Positions 6,369 to 14,161 of a stretch of DNA of 18,523 nucleotides are shown here, piece by piece. The stretch's first letter is position 1; every line of letters begins with the position of its first letter. The DNA comes from Actinomycetes bacterium (GTDB taxonomy: Bacteria > Actinomycetota > Acidimicrobiia > Acidimicrobiales > Microtrichaceae), in the NCBI GenBank assembly GCA_023434535.1, contig JAEYSR010000164.1, positions 1-18,523 on the forward strand, read 5' to 3'. A program made the position numbers and the translations under genes. Below the pieces are notes generated by a model, which was not told the DNA's origin, ran no database searches, and worked only from the letters and a program-made list of their open reading frames with translations.

Positions 6369-7304
6369 ATGCCGCTGGCCCTCGCGTCGGCGTGCGCGTT
6401 CGGCCTCTCGGGGTCGATGGCGTCCGCTCTCATGCTGACCGGGTGGACGGCCGGCGCGGCCGTGACCGTGCGCGTCACGCTCGCTGCGCTCGTCCTCGTG
6501 GTGCCCGGACTCCGGGCCGTGCCGGTCGGCGTCGACGGTCGACGGGACTGGTCGATCCTGCGTCGCAACGCCGGGCTGGTCGTCGCCTACGGAGCGCTCG
6601 CCGTCGCCGCCACCCAGCTCTGCTACTTCTACGCGGTCGAGCGGCTGCCGATCGGGGTGGCGCTGCTCGTGGAGTACACCGCGCCGGTCGGGGTCGTGGC
6701 GTGGATGTGGCTCGTGCACCACCAGCGACCGAGTCGCCTCACCGTCCTCGGAGCGGCGATCGCGGTGTGCGGCCTCCCGCTCCTGTTGAACCTGGCGGTG
6801 CTGTGGGGCGGCTCGGACCCGTCGGGTCGCGGCGTCGACGCCGTCGGGGTGGCGTGGGCGCTCGCCGCCATGGTCGGAGCGGCGGCGTACTTCGTGATGT
6901 CGGCCGACGACTCGACCGGCCTTCCGCCCATCACGTTGGCCGCGTCGGGTCTGGTCGTGGGAGCTGTCGTCCTGGGCGCTGCGGGCCTGCTCGGCGTCCT
7001 GCCGTTCTCCGCGAGCACGGCCGAGGTGCCGTTCCGCGGCGTGTCGGTTCCGTGGTGGGTGCCCGTGGCGGCTCTGGGGCTGGTCACCGCGGCGTTCGCC
7101 TACGTCACGGGCATCGCCGCCAGTCGTCGACTCGGGTCCCGGCTCGCGTCGTTCGTGGCGCTGACCGAGGTCATCGCCGCCATCGCGTTCGCCTGGATCC
7201 TGCTCGGCCAGGTGCCGCTCGCGATCCAGCTCGCCGGCGCCGCGGTCGTGCTCGTCGGTGTCGTGGTGGTCCGCCTGGGCGAAGTCGGACCTGCCACTCC
7301 CTGA
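6369..7304 (+). CDS. EamA/DMT-superfamily transporter
   Basis: 311-residue polytopic membrane protein of the drug/metabolite transporter superfamily, built as two EamA repeats (about 1-140 and 158-302) with roughly ten helices. Family features are the N-terminal FGLSGSMASALM, the repeat-one segment CYFYAVERLPIGVALLVEYT (85-104) and the matching repeat-two segment SRRLGSRLASFVALTEVIAA (252-271), followed by WILLGQ. Members export amino acids, metabolites or drugs; the substrate is not readable here. ATG 6369 is the only ATG, GTG or TTG start in frame after the bicupin stop; a CTG at 6279 overlapping that stop is possible but the extra residues are proline/glycine-rich and not helix-like. It ends 21 bases before a perfect hairpin. 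Confidence 0.88.
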   Translation: MPLALASACAFGLSGSMASALMLTGWTAGAAVTVRVTLAALVLVVPGLRAVPVGVDGRRDWSILRRNAGLVVAYGALAVAATQLCYFYAVERLPIGVALLVEYTAPVGVVAWMWLVHHQRPSRLTVLGAAIAVCGLPLLLNLAVLWGGSDPSGRGVDAVGVAWALAAMVGAAAYFVMSADDSTGLPPITLAASGLVVGAVVLGAAGLLGVLPFSASTAEVPFRGVSVPWWVPVAALGLVTAAFAYVTGIAASRRLGSRLASFVALTEVIAAIAFAWILLGQVPLAIQLAGAAVVLVGVVVVRLGEVGPATP

Positions 7305-7325
7305 CCGGACATGTCGGGACTTCGG

Positions 7326-7360
7326 CAGACGGCGTGGTCGGGATTCGACCACGCCGTCTG
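7326..7360. terminator. Bidirectional stem-loop terminator between convergent genes
   Basis: CAGACGGCGTGGTCG (7326-7340), a 5-base loop GGATT, and the exact reverse complement at 7346-7360 make a perfect 15-bp stem. It sits in the 87-base gap between the EamA gene (+) and the acyl-CoA dehydrogenase gene (-), 21 and 31 bases from their stops. No T-tract follows on either strand, as is common in high-GC Actinobacteria. Confidence 0.85.
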
Positions 7361-7391
7361 ACAGAAGCGATGAAGTGCCGCTGCTCGCTGA

Positions 7392-9557
7392 CTACTTGAT
7401 CAGCGGGTCGCGGGGGAGACCCAGGATCCGCTCGCCGATCTGGTTGCGCTTGATCTCCGACGTGCCGCCGGCGATCGACATGCCGCGGTGCCACAGCACG
7501 AGCCCGCCGGAGGTGAGGCCGGCGGCGTCCAGGTAGGCGGCGTCGGGGTTCAGCGCGTTCAGCACGGCGGCCGCCTCGGCCAGGTTCTCCGACAGCACGA
7601 GCTTGGTGATGGCTCCCTCGGGCCCGGGTGCGGCACCGGCGACGGCGCGATGGGCGCTGCGCAGGTTGAGGATGTCGCAGGCCCGGGTGTTGGCGGCGTA
7701 GCGCCCGACCCGCTCCTCGCCGCCGGCCAGCCGGCCGGGGTTGGTGTCGAGGGCGTCGACGAGCATCTCGGCCGGCATGGCCATGCCACCCTGACCGCCG
7801 CCGATGCTCACGCTCTCGTTGCCGAGCGTGGCCCGCGCCACCGTCCACCCGCCGTCGACGGGGCCGACGACGTCGTCGTCGGGGATGAACACGTCGCTGA
7901 AGAACACCTCGTTGAACTCCGAGGTGCCCATCGGCATCTTCAGCGGTCGGACCTCGACCCCCTCGGCGTGCATGTCGATCACCATGATCGTGATGCCCTC
8001 GTGCTTGGGGACGTCGGGGTTGGTGCGCACCGTGGCGAAGCCGAAGCCCGCCACGTGGGCGCCGCTCGTCCACACCTTCTGGCCGTTGAGCAGCCAGCCG
8101 CCGTCCACCCGGGTGGCCTTGGTCGTCACACCAGCGGCGTCGGAGCCGGCGTCGGGCTCGCTGAACAGCTGGCACCAGATCACCTCCTGCTCCAGAGCGG
8201 GGCGGACCCAGCGGGCGATCTGGTCCTCGGTGGCGTACTGGATCAGGGTGAGGATCACCCAGCCGGTGATGCCGTAGCCGGGCTTCTTGATCCCGGCGGC
8301 GGAGAACTCCTGCTCGATCACCAGCTGCTCGACCGCACCGGCGTCCCGACCCCACGGGGCCGGCCAGTGCGGCATGACGTAGCCCGAGTCGATGAGCTCG
8401 GTCCGCTGGTCCTCGGCGGACAGGTCCTTGATGCGCTCCGCGAACGTGCGGACCTCGTCACGGAACGCCTCCGCCTCGGGCGGCAGCTCGATCGTGACGG
8501 ACCGACGGACGCCGGCGCGGTGCAGGGCGGTGAGCTCGGCCGCGGCGGCCTCCGCGGAGACGACGGCCTCGAGCGCCGTCGCCCGGCGGAGGAACATGTG
8601 GGCGTCGTGCTCCCAGGTGAAGCCGATCCCGCCGTGGATCTGGATGTTGAGCTGGGCGCACAGGTCGCCGGCCGGCAGTGCGAGCGTGGCGGCTGCGGCG
8701 GCTGCGGCCGAGAAGGCGTCGGTGCCGACGTCGGTCCGCGCCGCGTCCCACACGTTGCTGGTGGCGAGCTCGGCGGCGACCGCCATGTTGGCGCAGTGGT
8801 GCTTGACCGCCTGGAACATGGCGATCGGACGTCCGAACTGCACGCGCTCCTTGGCGTACTCGGCGGCCTGCTCGGTGCACTCCTGGGCGATGCCGACCGC
8901 CTCGGCCGAGAAGAGCAGTCGGCCGTGGTCGACGAGCGACCGGGCGCCGCCCACGAGCAGCTCCGCGTCGGCACCGTCGAGCGTCACGCGCCCCGAGGGA
9001 CGGCTCGGGTCCAGGTTGGTCGGCACCTCGACCGACACGCCATCGGCCGCAGCGCCGTCGGAGCGCAGCGTCACGACCGCGACGTCGTCGCCGACGGGGA
9101 CGAGGAGGAGGTCGGCGACCCCGGCGCTCACTGCGGTGCGCACCGATCCCGTCGCCGTCCCGTCCGCCACGGCGACCTCGCCGTCGAGCGCGACCGCCGC
9201 GGTGACCGTCCCGTCGGCCAGACCCGGGACCAGCCGTCGGCGCTGCTCCTCGGAGCCCGATGCGGCGATGGTCGCGGAGGCGACGACCGTGGGCACGAAG
9301 GGGCCCGGCATGAGCGCTCGTCCGGTCTGCTCGACGACCACCACGAGCTCCTCGAGGCCGAAGCCGGAGCCGCCGAGGTCCTCGGGGAGGTGGAGTCCGA
9401 GCCAGCCGAGAGCGGCGACGTCGCCCCAGAAGGCGGGCAGCTCCTCGGGCGCTCCGTCGAGCAGCGTCCGCGCTGCGGTCAGGGAGCTGTGCTTGGTCAG
9501 GAAGTCGCTGACGGTGCCGGCGAGAGCGACGTGGTCCTCGTTGATGGCGATCGACAT
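7392..9557 (-). CDS. Fused two-domain acyl-CoA dehydrogenase, FadE34-like
   Basis: 721 residues made of two acyl-CoA dehydrogenase units, the size and plan of mycobacterial FadE34 (ChsE3), which desaturates steroid side-chain CoA esters. Unit one (about 1-345) carries RVQFGRPIAMFQAVKHHCAN (238-257) and QIHGGIGFTWEHDAHMFLRR (306-325), normal FAD/dimer motifs. Unit two (about 357-721) carries QLFSEPDAGSD (463-473), NGQKVWTSGA (491-500) and GGTSEIKRNQIGERILGLPR (697-716). The position of the catalytic glutamate in medium-chain enzymes (E-G-T) is G697; E581 in the helix preceding SIGGG is a candidate base instead, by analogy with enzymes that place it there (inference). Each half probably supplies part of one active site. 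ATG 9557 has GGAG 6 bases upstream. The thiolase gene lies 127 bases upstream on the same strand, consistent with a beta-oxidation unit. Steroid specificity is suggested, not shown. Confidence 0.92.
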   Translation of the reverse strand: MSIAINEDHVALAGTVSDFLTKHSSLTAARTLLDGAPEELPAFWGDVAALGWLGLHLPEDLGGSGFGLEELVVVVEQTGRALMPGPFVPTVVASATIAASGSEEQRRRLVPGLADGTVTAAVALDGEVAVADGTATGSVRTAVSAGVADLLLVPVGDDVAVVTLRSDGAAADGVSVEVPTNLDPSRPSGRVTLDGADAELLVGGARSLVDHGRLLFSAEAVGIAQECTEQAAEYAKERVQFGRPIAMFQAVKHHCANMAVAAELATSNVWDAARTDVGTDAFSAAAAAAATLALPAGDLCAQLNIQIHGGIGFTWEHDAHMFLRRATALEAVVSAEAAAAELTALHRAGVRRSVTIELPPEAEAFRDEVRTFAERIKDLSAEDQRTELIDSGYVMPHWPAPWGRDAGAVEQLVIEQEFSAAGIKKPGYGITGWVILTLIQYATEDQIARWVRPALEQEVIWCQLFSEPDAGSDAAGVTTKATRVDGGWLLNGQKVWTSGAHVAGFGFATVRTNPDVPKHEGITIMVIDMHAEGVEVRPLKMPMGTSEFNEVFFSDVFIPDDDVVGPVDGGWTVARATLGNESVSIGGGQGGMAMPAEMLVDALDTNPGRLAGGEERVGRYAANTRACDILNLRSAHRAVAGAAPGPEGAITKLVLSENLAEAAAVLNALNPDAAYLDAAGLTSGGLVLWHRGMSIAGGTSEIKRNQIGERILGLPRDPLIK

Positions 9558-9563
9558 GTGGGT

Positions 9564-9575
9564 CTCCGTTCGGAG
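9564..9575 (-). promoter_or_regulatory. Ribosome binding site of the acyl-CoA dehydrogenase within a short inverted repeat
   Basis: GGAG at 9564-9567 (reverse strand) lies 6 bases from ATG 9557 and supports that start. It is one arm of CTCCGAACGGAG, so the Shine-Dalgarno bases could pair in a 4-5 bp stem. The stem is small and the effect uncertain. Confidence 0.4.
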
Positions 9576-9684
9576 TGTGAGGAGGTGGCGTGCAGAGAGT
9601 GGATAGAGAGGTGGACGTTCCGGGGAGGCGAAGGCCTCGGAGATGGCGCCGGTGCGGCGAGGTGTGGGCCCGTGGGCCCGGCGC

Positions 9685-10923
9685 TCAGATGCGCTCGATC
9701 ACGACCGCGGGAGCCATGCCGCCCGCGGCGCACATCGTGACCAGGCCGACGTTCTGGTCGCGGCGCTCGAGCTCGTCGAGGAGGGTGCCGATCAGCAGGC
9801 TGCCGGTCGCTCCGATCGGGTGGCCCAGGGCGATCGCACCGCCGTTGACGTTGATCTTGTCGCGGTCGATGTCCAGGTCACGGATGTACTTCTCCGGCAC
9901 GACGGCGAAGGCCTCGTTGACCTCGAACAGGTCGATGTCGTCGAGCGTCATGCCGGCGCGGTCGAGCACCTTGCGGGTGGCCGGGACCGGAGCGTTGAGC
10001 ATGAGGGTGGGGTCGTCGCCCATGTTGGCGATCGCCCGCACCTTGGCGCGGGGTGTCAGGCCGTGGGCCCGTGCGTACTCGGGGCTGGTGACGAGGATGG
10101 CGGCGGCGCCGTCGACCACTCCCGACGAGTTGCCCGCGTGGTGCACGTGGTCGATGACCAGGTCGGGGTACCGGGCCAGGACCATGTCGCGGTAGGTCGT
10201 CCCTGCCTCGTCCAGCGGGTAGTCGGCCAGCGCCTCGAACGACGGCGCGAGCTGGGCCAGCTTCTCGGCGGTGGTGCCGGGGCGGGGGTACTCCTCGCGA
10301 TCGAGAGCGACCGTGCCGTCCTCGTTCAGCACCGGAACCAGGCTGCGCTCGAAGCGGCCCTCCTCGATCGCCACCTCGGCGCGCCGCTGGGACTCGGCGG
10401 CCAGGGCGTCCAGGTCCTCCCGGGAGATGCCCTCGAGCGTGGCGATGGCGTCGGCGGCCACCCCCTGGTTGGTCTGCGGGTGCAGCGCCCGCAGGTGGGT
10501 GTTGCCGTTGTCCATGAACGGGTTGCGGTTCTTGGGCGAGTTCTCCTTGTACGACGACATCATCTCGGCGCCGCCCGCCACCACGACGTCCTCCAGGCCC
10601 GACATCACGCTGGCCGCAGCGAGGTTCACCGACGTGATGCCGGAGCCGCAGAAGCGGTCCAGGGTGACGCCGCTCGCGGTGATCGGGTAGCCCGCGTCGA
10701 GCGCGGCCATGCGGCCGAGGTCGCCGCTCTGGGTGCCCACCTGCCAGGAGCAGCCGAAGATGATGTCGTCGACGTCGTTCGTGTCCAGGCCGGTCCGCTC
10801 GGCCAGCGCAGCGAGGACGGTGGCGCCCAGACGCTGGGTGTGCAGGTGGGCGAGCGAGCCCTTGCCGACCTTGCCGGTGCCCCGCGGCGTGCGGCACGCG
10901 TCGATGATCCAGGCCTCTGTCAT
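9685..10923 (-). CDS. Thiolase family protein (acetyl-CoA C-acyltransferase)
   Basis: 412-residue thiolase, which catalyses thiolytic cleavage of 3-ketoacyl-CoA or the reverse condensation. The catalytic set is complete: nucleophile C92 in LDRFCGSG, NEAFA about 50 residues before the C-terminal motifs, H368 in NVNGGAIALGHPIGATGS, and C398 in MCAAGGMAPA. The length is a little above the usual 390-400. An intact catalytic site and beta-oxidation-type motifs make a sterol-carrier (SCP-x type) thiolase unlikely. ATG 10923 follows AGGGGG on the reverse strand after 4 bases, a good ribosome site. It precedes the FadE34-like dehydrogenase on the same strand, so the two may act on the same acyl-CoA. 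The subgroup (degradative versus biosynthetic, sterol versus fatty acid) cannot be settled from motifs. Confidence 0.93.
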   Translation of the reverse strand: MTEAWIIDACRTPRGTGKVGKGSLAHLHTQRLGATVLAALAERTGLDTNDVDDIIFGCSWQVGTQSGDLGRMAALDAGYPITASGVTLDRFCGSGITSVNLAAASVMSGLEDVVVAGGAEMMSSYKENSPKNRNPFMDNGNTHLRALHPQTNQGVAADAIATLEGISREDLDALAAESQRRAEVAIEEGRFERSLVPVLNEDGTVALDREEYPRPGTTAEKLAQLAPSFEALADYPLDEAGTTYRDMVLARYPDLVIDHVHHAGNSSGVVDGAAAILVTSPEYARAHGLTPRAKVRAIANMGDDPTLMLNAPVPATRKVLDRAGMTLDDIDLFEVNEAFAVVPEKYIRDLDIDRDKINVNGGAIALGHPIGATGSLLIGTLLDELERRDQNVGLVTMCAAGGMAPAVVIERI

Positions 10924-10989
10924 TGTTCCCCCTGAGCGGTGGTCGGGCTGCCGGTGGGCGGACCCGTGGTGGACGACCCTCCGTAAGTC

Positions 10990-10995
10990 ATCCTA
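10990..10995 (-). promoter_or_regulatory. Candidate -10 hexamer for the thiolase/acyl-CoA dehydrogenase genes
   Basis: TAGGAT on the reverse strand, about 67 bases before the thiolase start, in the only AT-richer patch of the 166-base divergent region (10924-11089). A CGACAC at 11013-11018 is a poor -35 at 17 bases spacing. I see no KstR-type AAC-N4-GTT palindrome in the region. Confidence 0.25.
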
Positions 10996-11089
10996 TGGAA
11001 GGACCTCGGGCCGTGTCGCCGCGGTCCCCGAAGAGCGGATCTGCGCCGCGCGACGGCCACGACCGGCGTCGCGGTGCAAGGCTGGGCGG

Positions 11090-14000
11090 ATGGAGGGGAG
11101 CTGCTCGGACGAGCCGTTGCCGGGGGTGGCGCACGGCGGTCCTCGGCGCGTCGCGATCATTCCGGCCCGCGACGCCGGCGACGTCGGTCCCACGGTCACG
11201 GCCGTCCTCGCGTCGGGGCGGATCGATCGGTGCGTCGTCGTGGACGACGGGTCGACCGACGACACGGCGGCCCGAGCCGCTGCCGCGGGGGCCGACGTCC
11301 TCGTGCTGCACCACAACGTCGGCAAGGGCGGGGCGGTCCGGGCCGCCGTCGACCACACCCCCGACGCCGACGTGTACCTGCTGCTCGACGCCGACCTCGG
11401 TCCGACGGCGGGAGCCGCCGTGGACCTCCTCGACCCCGTCGAGGCGGGCTCCGCCGACCTGTCGATCGCCGTGTTCCCGCCGGCGGGCGGCCGGGCCGGG
11501 TTCGGGATCGTCAAGCGGTGGACCACGCGCGCGGTCGAGCGGCTCTCGGGATACCGCCCGACCGAGGCCTTGTCCGGCCAGCGCGCCGTCCGGGCGGACC
11601 TCCTGCGTGCCCTGGTGCTGGCGCCCAGGTTCGGACTCGAGGCGTCGATGACCGTCGACGCGGTGCGCAGGGGCGCGGTGGTCGTGGAGATCCCGCTCCC
11701 TCTCGACCACGCCCACACCGGCCGAGACCTGGCCGGGTTCCGCCATCGCGGCGCCCAGGCCGTCGACATCGCTCGGGGTCTGCTCGGTCGGGTCGGCACG
11801 GTCCGAACCCGTCGGGCTGCGATGGCGTGCGTCGCCGCACTGGTGCTGATGGCGGCGATCGTGCCGTCCTGGAACCGGGTCGGCGGCGGCGATCCGCTCG
11901 AGTCCGCGGACCCGGGGCCGACGGCTGCGGCGCCGGGTCGCTCGGTGGTCCTGGTCACGGTGTCGAACACGAGCCTGGCGGACCTGGATCGCGGTGTCAT
12001 GCCCAACATCGCGCGCCTGCTCGGCTCGACGGGCGGAGCCCTCACGCCCCGCATCCCGACCGGCTCCCAGGACCAGGCCGCGGCCTACGCCTCGTTGGGC
12101 GCGGGTGGGCCTGTCGTCCTGGAGGCATCGGACGGAGGCGGCAGGGCCGACGTGGGCGCGTTCGCCGGCCCGGCCCCGTGGATGCCGCCGGACGAGCCCG
12201 AGGTCACTCTCCGGCCGCAGCCGGACGGCGGTGCGGTCGTCGTGGCGGAACGCCGGCCCGCCCACCGGGCCAACGCCTTCGGCTCCGCCGGAGCGCTGGG
12301 CGACGCCCTCCGTGCCGCCGGCATGTCGACGACCTACCTCGGCGCCCGCAGCGACACGGTCGCCGACCCCGGTCCCGGCACCGATCCGGTCGCGGCGCCG
12401 GCCACCGGCGCGCTGGCCGTCGCGGACTCGCAGGGCCGTCTGGGCCGGGCGGTCCCCGGCGCCATGCCCCCGACGCCCGGCCCGGCCGCGGACGCCGCTG
12501 CGGCAGCGCTGTCGGCCGAGGTCGGCGTCGCCACCCGCACGTCGGGTCTCGTCATGGTCGACGCCGGCGGCTCGCAGGAGCCGTGGCCGAGCGGAGTGGC
12601 CATGGGCGCCGAGGACCGGGCCCAGCGGCACGAGCGTCGACTCGACCAGGTGCGTGTGGCCGACGCCCTCGTCGGACGCATCGTGGCGGACCACCCGGGC
12701 CTGCTCGTGGTCGTGGTCGGGGTCGCGCCGGCCTCGCACTGGCGGCTCACCCCGATCGCCGTGGCCGGGGACCGCTCCGGTGCGCTGTGGAGCCCCTCGA
12801 CCCAGCGTGCCGGCCTGTCGGTCCTGACCGACGTGGCCCCGACGCTCCTGTCGGCCCTCGGCGTCGCCGTGCCCGACTCCATGGTCGGCCGGCCCCTCGC
12901 CGTGAGCTCCGAGCCGTCCGACCTCGGTGCCGTCCGGGAGCTGCACGAGCGGACCGTGATGCGCGAGGGCCTGACGGGGACCCTCACGGTGGCGTTCATC
13001 GTCGTCCAGGCCGTGCTGTACGCCGCGGCCCTCGTGGCGCTGGCGGCGCGACGCGGACGGAGTCGGTCCCGTTCGTCCGCCTCCCGTTCGCCCGCGTCGC
13101 ACCCATCGCCCACACCGTCGACCTGGGCCGGACGGCTGCTGGCGCTGACCGAGCGCCTGGCGCTCGCCTGCGCCGCGCTCCCGGCCGTGACGTTCCTGTA
13201 CCGGCTGGCCCCCGTCCCGCTGCAGCGGCCGGCGATCGCGGCGACGGCCATCGCTGTCGGGTCCACTGCGTCGGCGGCGGTCGCGCTGCGGTTCCGGCGC
13301 CATCCGCTCAGCCCCCTGGTCGCCATCGCGGCCGCGACCGTCGCGGTCATGGCCTTCGACGCCGCGTCCGGCGGGATGCTGCAGGACCTGAGCCTGTTCG
13401 GCTACACGCCGCTCACCGCGGCCCGCTACTACGGCATGGGAAACCTGGGGTTCGCCGTTCTCGGCGCCGCCGTGATCGTGGTCGCCGGTTCCTGGGTGGC
13501 GTCGCAGCAGGTGCGCGGCGACGGCGTGTTCGCGGCCAGCTGCCTGTTCGCCGTCATCACCGTCCTGCAGGTCGCGCCGATGATGGGAGCGGACTTCGGA
13601 GGGGCGCTCGTCCTCGTGCCGACCGCGATCCTCGCCGCGACAGCCTGGGCGGGCGTGTCGATCCGCCCCCGGCGCGTGCTCGCCGCAGGTGCCGGGACGC
13701 TCGCCGTCGTCGCGGTGCTGGGCGCGCTCGACGCCACGGTCGGCAGCGGGAGCCACGTGGGCCGGTTCGTGACCGCCGGTCCGCAGGGGATGCTCAGCGT
13801 CGTCGAGCGGAAGCTGGACTCGAACCTGCGCGTGCTCACCACCAGCACGTGGACCTGGACGCTGGTGATCGTCGGTCTCTTCGCGCTGGGCGCATCGCTG
13901 ATCGCCGGCCGCCGCGCCGGCTGGTTCGATCGATCGCCGGCGTGGCGCACCACGTTGGTGACCCTGGCGGGCTTCGGCGTCGCAGGGGGACTGGCCAACG

Positions 14001-14119
14001 ACTCCGGCGTGGCGATCCCGGCGATGGTCGCGGTGTTCGTCGGCGCTCTGCTGCTCGTGGTGTCGGGACGTCGTCCGTTCGAGGCGCCACGCGTGCTGGG
14101 CTCTCCCGGGTCCGGCTGA
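11090..14119 (+). CDS. Three-part fusion: GT2 glycosyltransferase, alkaline-phosphatase-like domain, polytopic membrane domain
   Basis: 1009 residues. Part one (about 19-235) is a GT2 glycosyltransferase of the DPM/UDP-sugar type: VVVDDGSTDDT (49-59), HHNVGKGGAV (74-83), LLLDADLG with the DxD D100-A-D102, and LSGQRAVR (161-168). One helix (about 243-260) follows. Part two (about 285-605) resembles alkaline-phosphatase-superfamily proteins: SVVLVTVSN (285-293), MPNIARLL (304-311), and the tail LTPIAVAG...AGLSVLTDVAPTLLSALGVAVP (553-595). The aspartates and histidines that bind metal in this superfamily are not evident, so catalysis is doubtful. Part three (about 630-992) has about nine helices and the motif FGYTPLTAARYYGMGN (770-785), found in conserved actinobacterial membrane proteins. 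ATG 11090 has only a weak ribosome site; GTG 11126 is an alternative. The topology suggests a cytoplasmic transferase and an outside phosphatase-like domain working on an envelope glycan or lipid carrier; this role is inferred. Confidence 0.85.
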   Translation: MEGSCSDEPLPGVAHGGPRRVAIIPARDAGDVGPTVTAVLASGRIDRCVVVDDGSTDDTAARAAAAGADVLVLHHNVGKGGAVRAAVDHTPDADVYLLLDADLGPTAGAAVDLLDPVEAGSADLSIAVFPPAGGRAGFGIVKRWTTRAVERLSGYRPTEALSGQRAVRADLLRALVLAPRFGLEASMTVDAVRRGAVVVEIPLPLDHAHTGRDLAGFRHRGAQAVDIARGLLGRVGTVRTRRAAMACVAALVLMAAIVPSWNRVGGGDPLESADPGPTAAAPGRSVVLVTVSNTSLADLDRGVMPNIARLLGSTGGALTPRIPTGSQDQAAAYASLGAGGPVVLEASDGGGRADVGAFAGPAPWMPPDEPEVTLRPQPDGGAVVVAERRPAHRANAFGSAGALGDALRAAGMSTTYLGARSDTVADPGPGTDPVAAPATGALAVADSQGRLGRAVPGAMPPTPGPAADAAAAALSAEVGVATRTSGLVMVDAGGSQEPWPSGVAMGAEDRAQRHERRLDQVRVADALVGRIVADHPGLLVVVVGVAPASHWRLTPIAVAGDRSGALWSPSTQRAGLSVLTDVAPTLLSALGVAVPDSMVGRPLAVSSEPSDLGAVRELHERTVMREGLTGTLTVAFIVVQAVLYAAALVALAARRGRSRSRSSASRSPASHPSPTPSTWAGRLLALTERLALACAALPAVTFLYRLAPVPLQRPAIAATAIAVGSTASAAVALRFRRHPLSPLVAIAAATVAVMAFDAASGGMLQDLSLFGYTPLTAARYYGMGNLGFAVLGAAVIVVAGSWVASQQVRGDGVFAASCLFAVITVLQVAPMMGADFGGALVLVPTAILAATAWAGVSIRPRRVLAAGAGTLAVVAVLGALDATVGSGSHVGRFVTAGPQGMLSVVERKLDSNLRVLTTSTWTWTLVIVGLFALGASLIAGRRAGWFDRSPAWRTTLVTLAGFGVAGGLANDSGVAIPAMVAVFVGALLLVVSGRRPFEAPRVLGSPGSG

Positions 14120-14161
14120 GGTCCACGTCCAGCGATCGCCGCCGTGGCGGGAACGCTCGCG

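Noticed and set aside
7488..9740. Long forward open frame (750 codons) opposite the acyl-CoA dehydrogenase
   Set aside because: Antisense shadow of a gene with clear FAD and substrate motifs.
10988..13756. Long reverse open frame (922 codons) opposite the GT2 fusion gene
   Set aside because: Charged, low-complexity antisense product with no domain; the forward strand carries the GT2 and membrane motifs.
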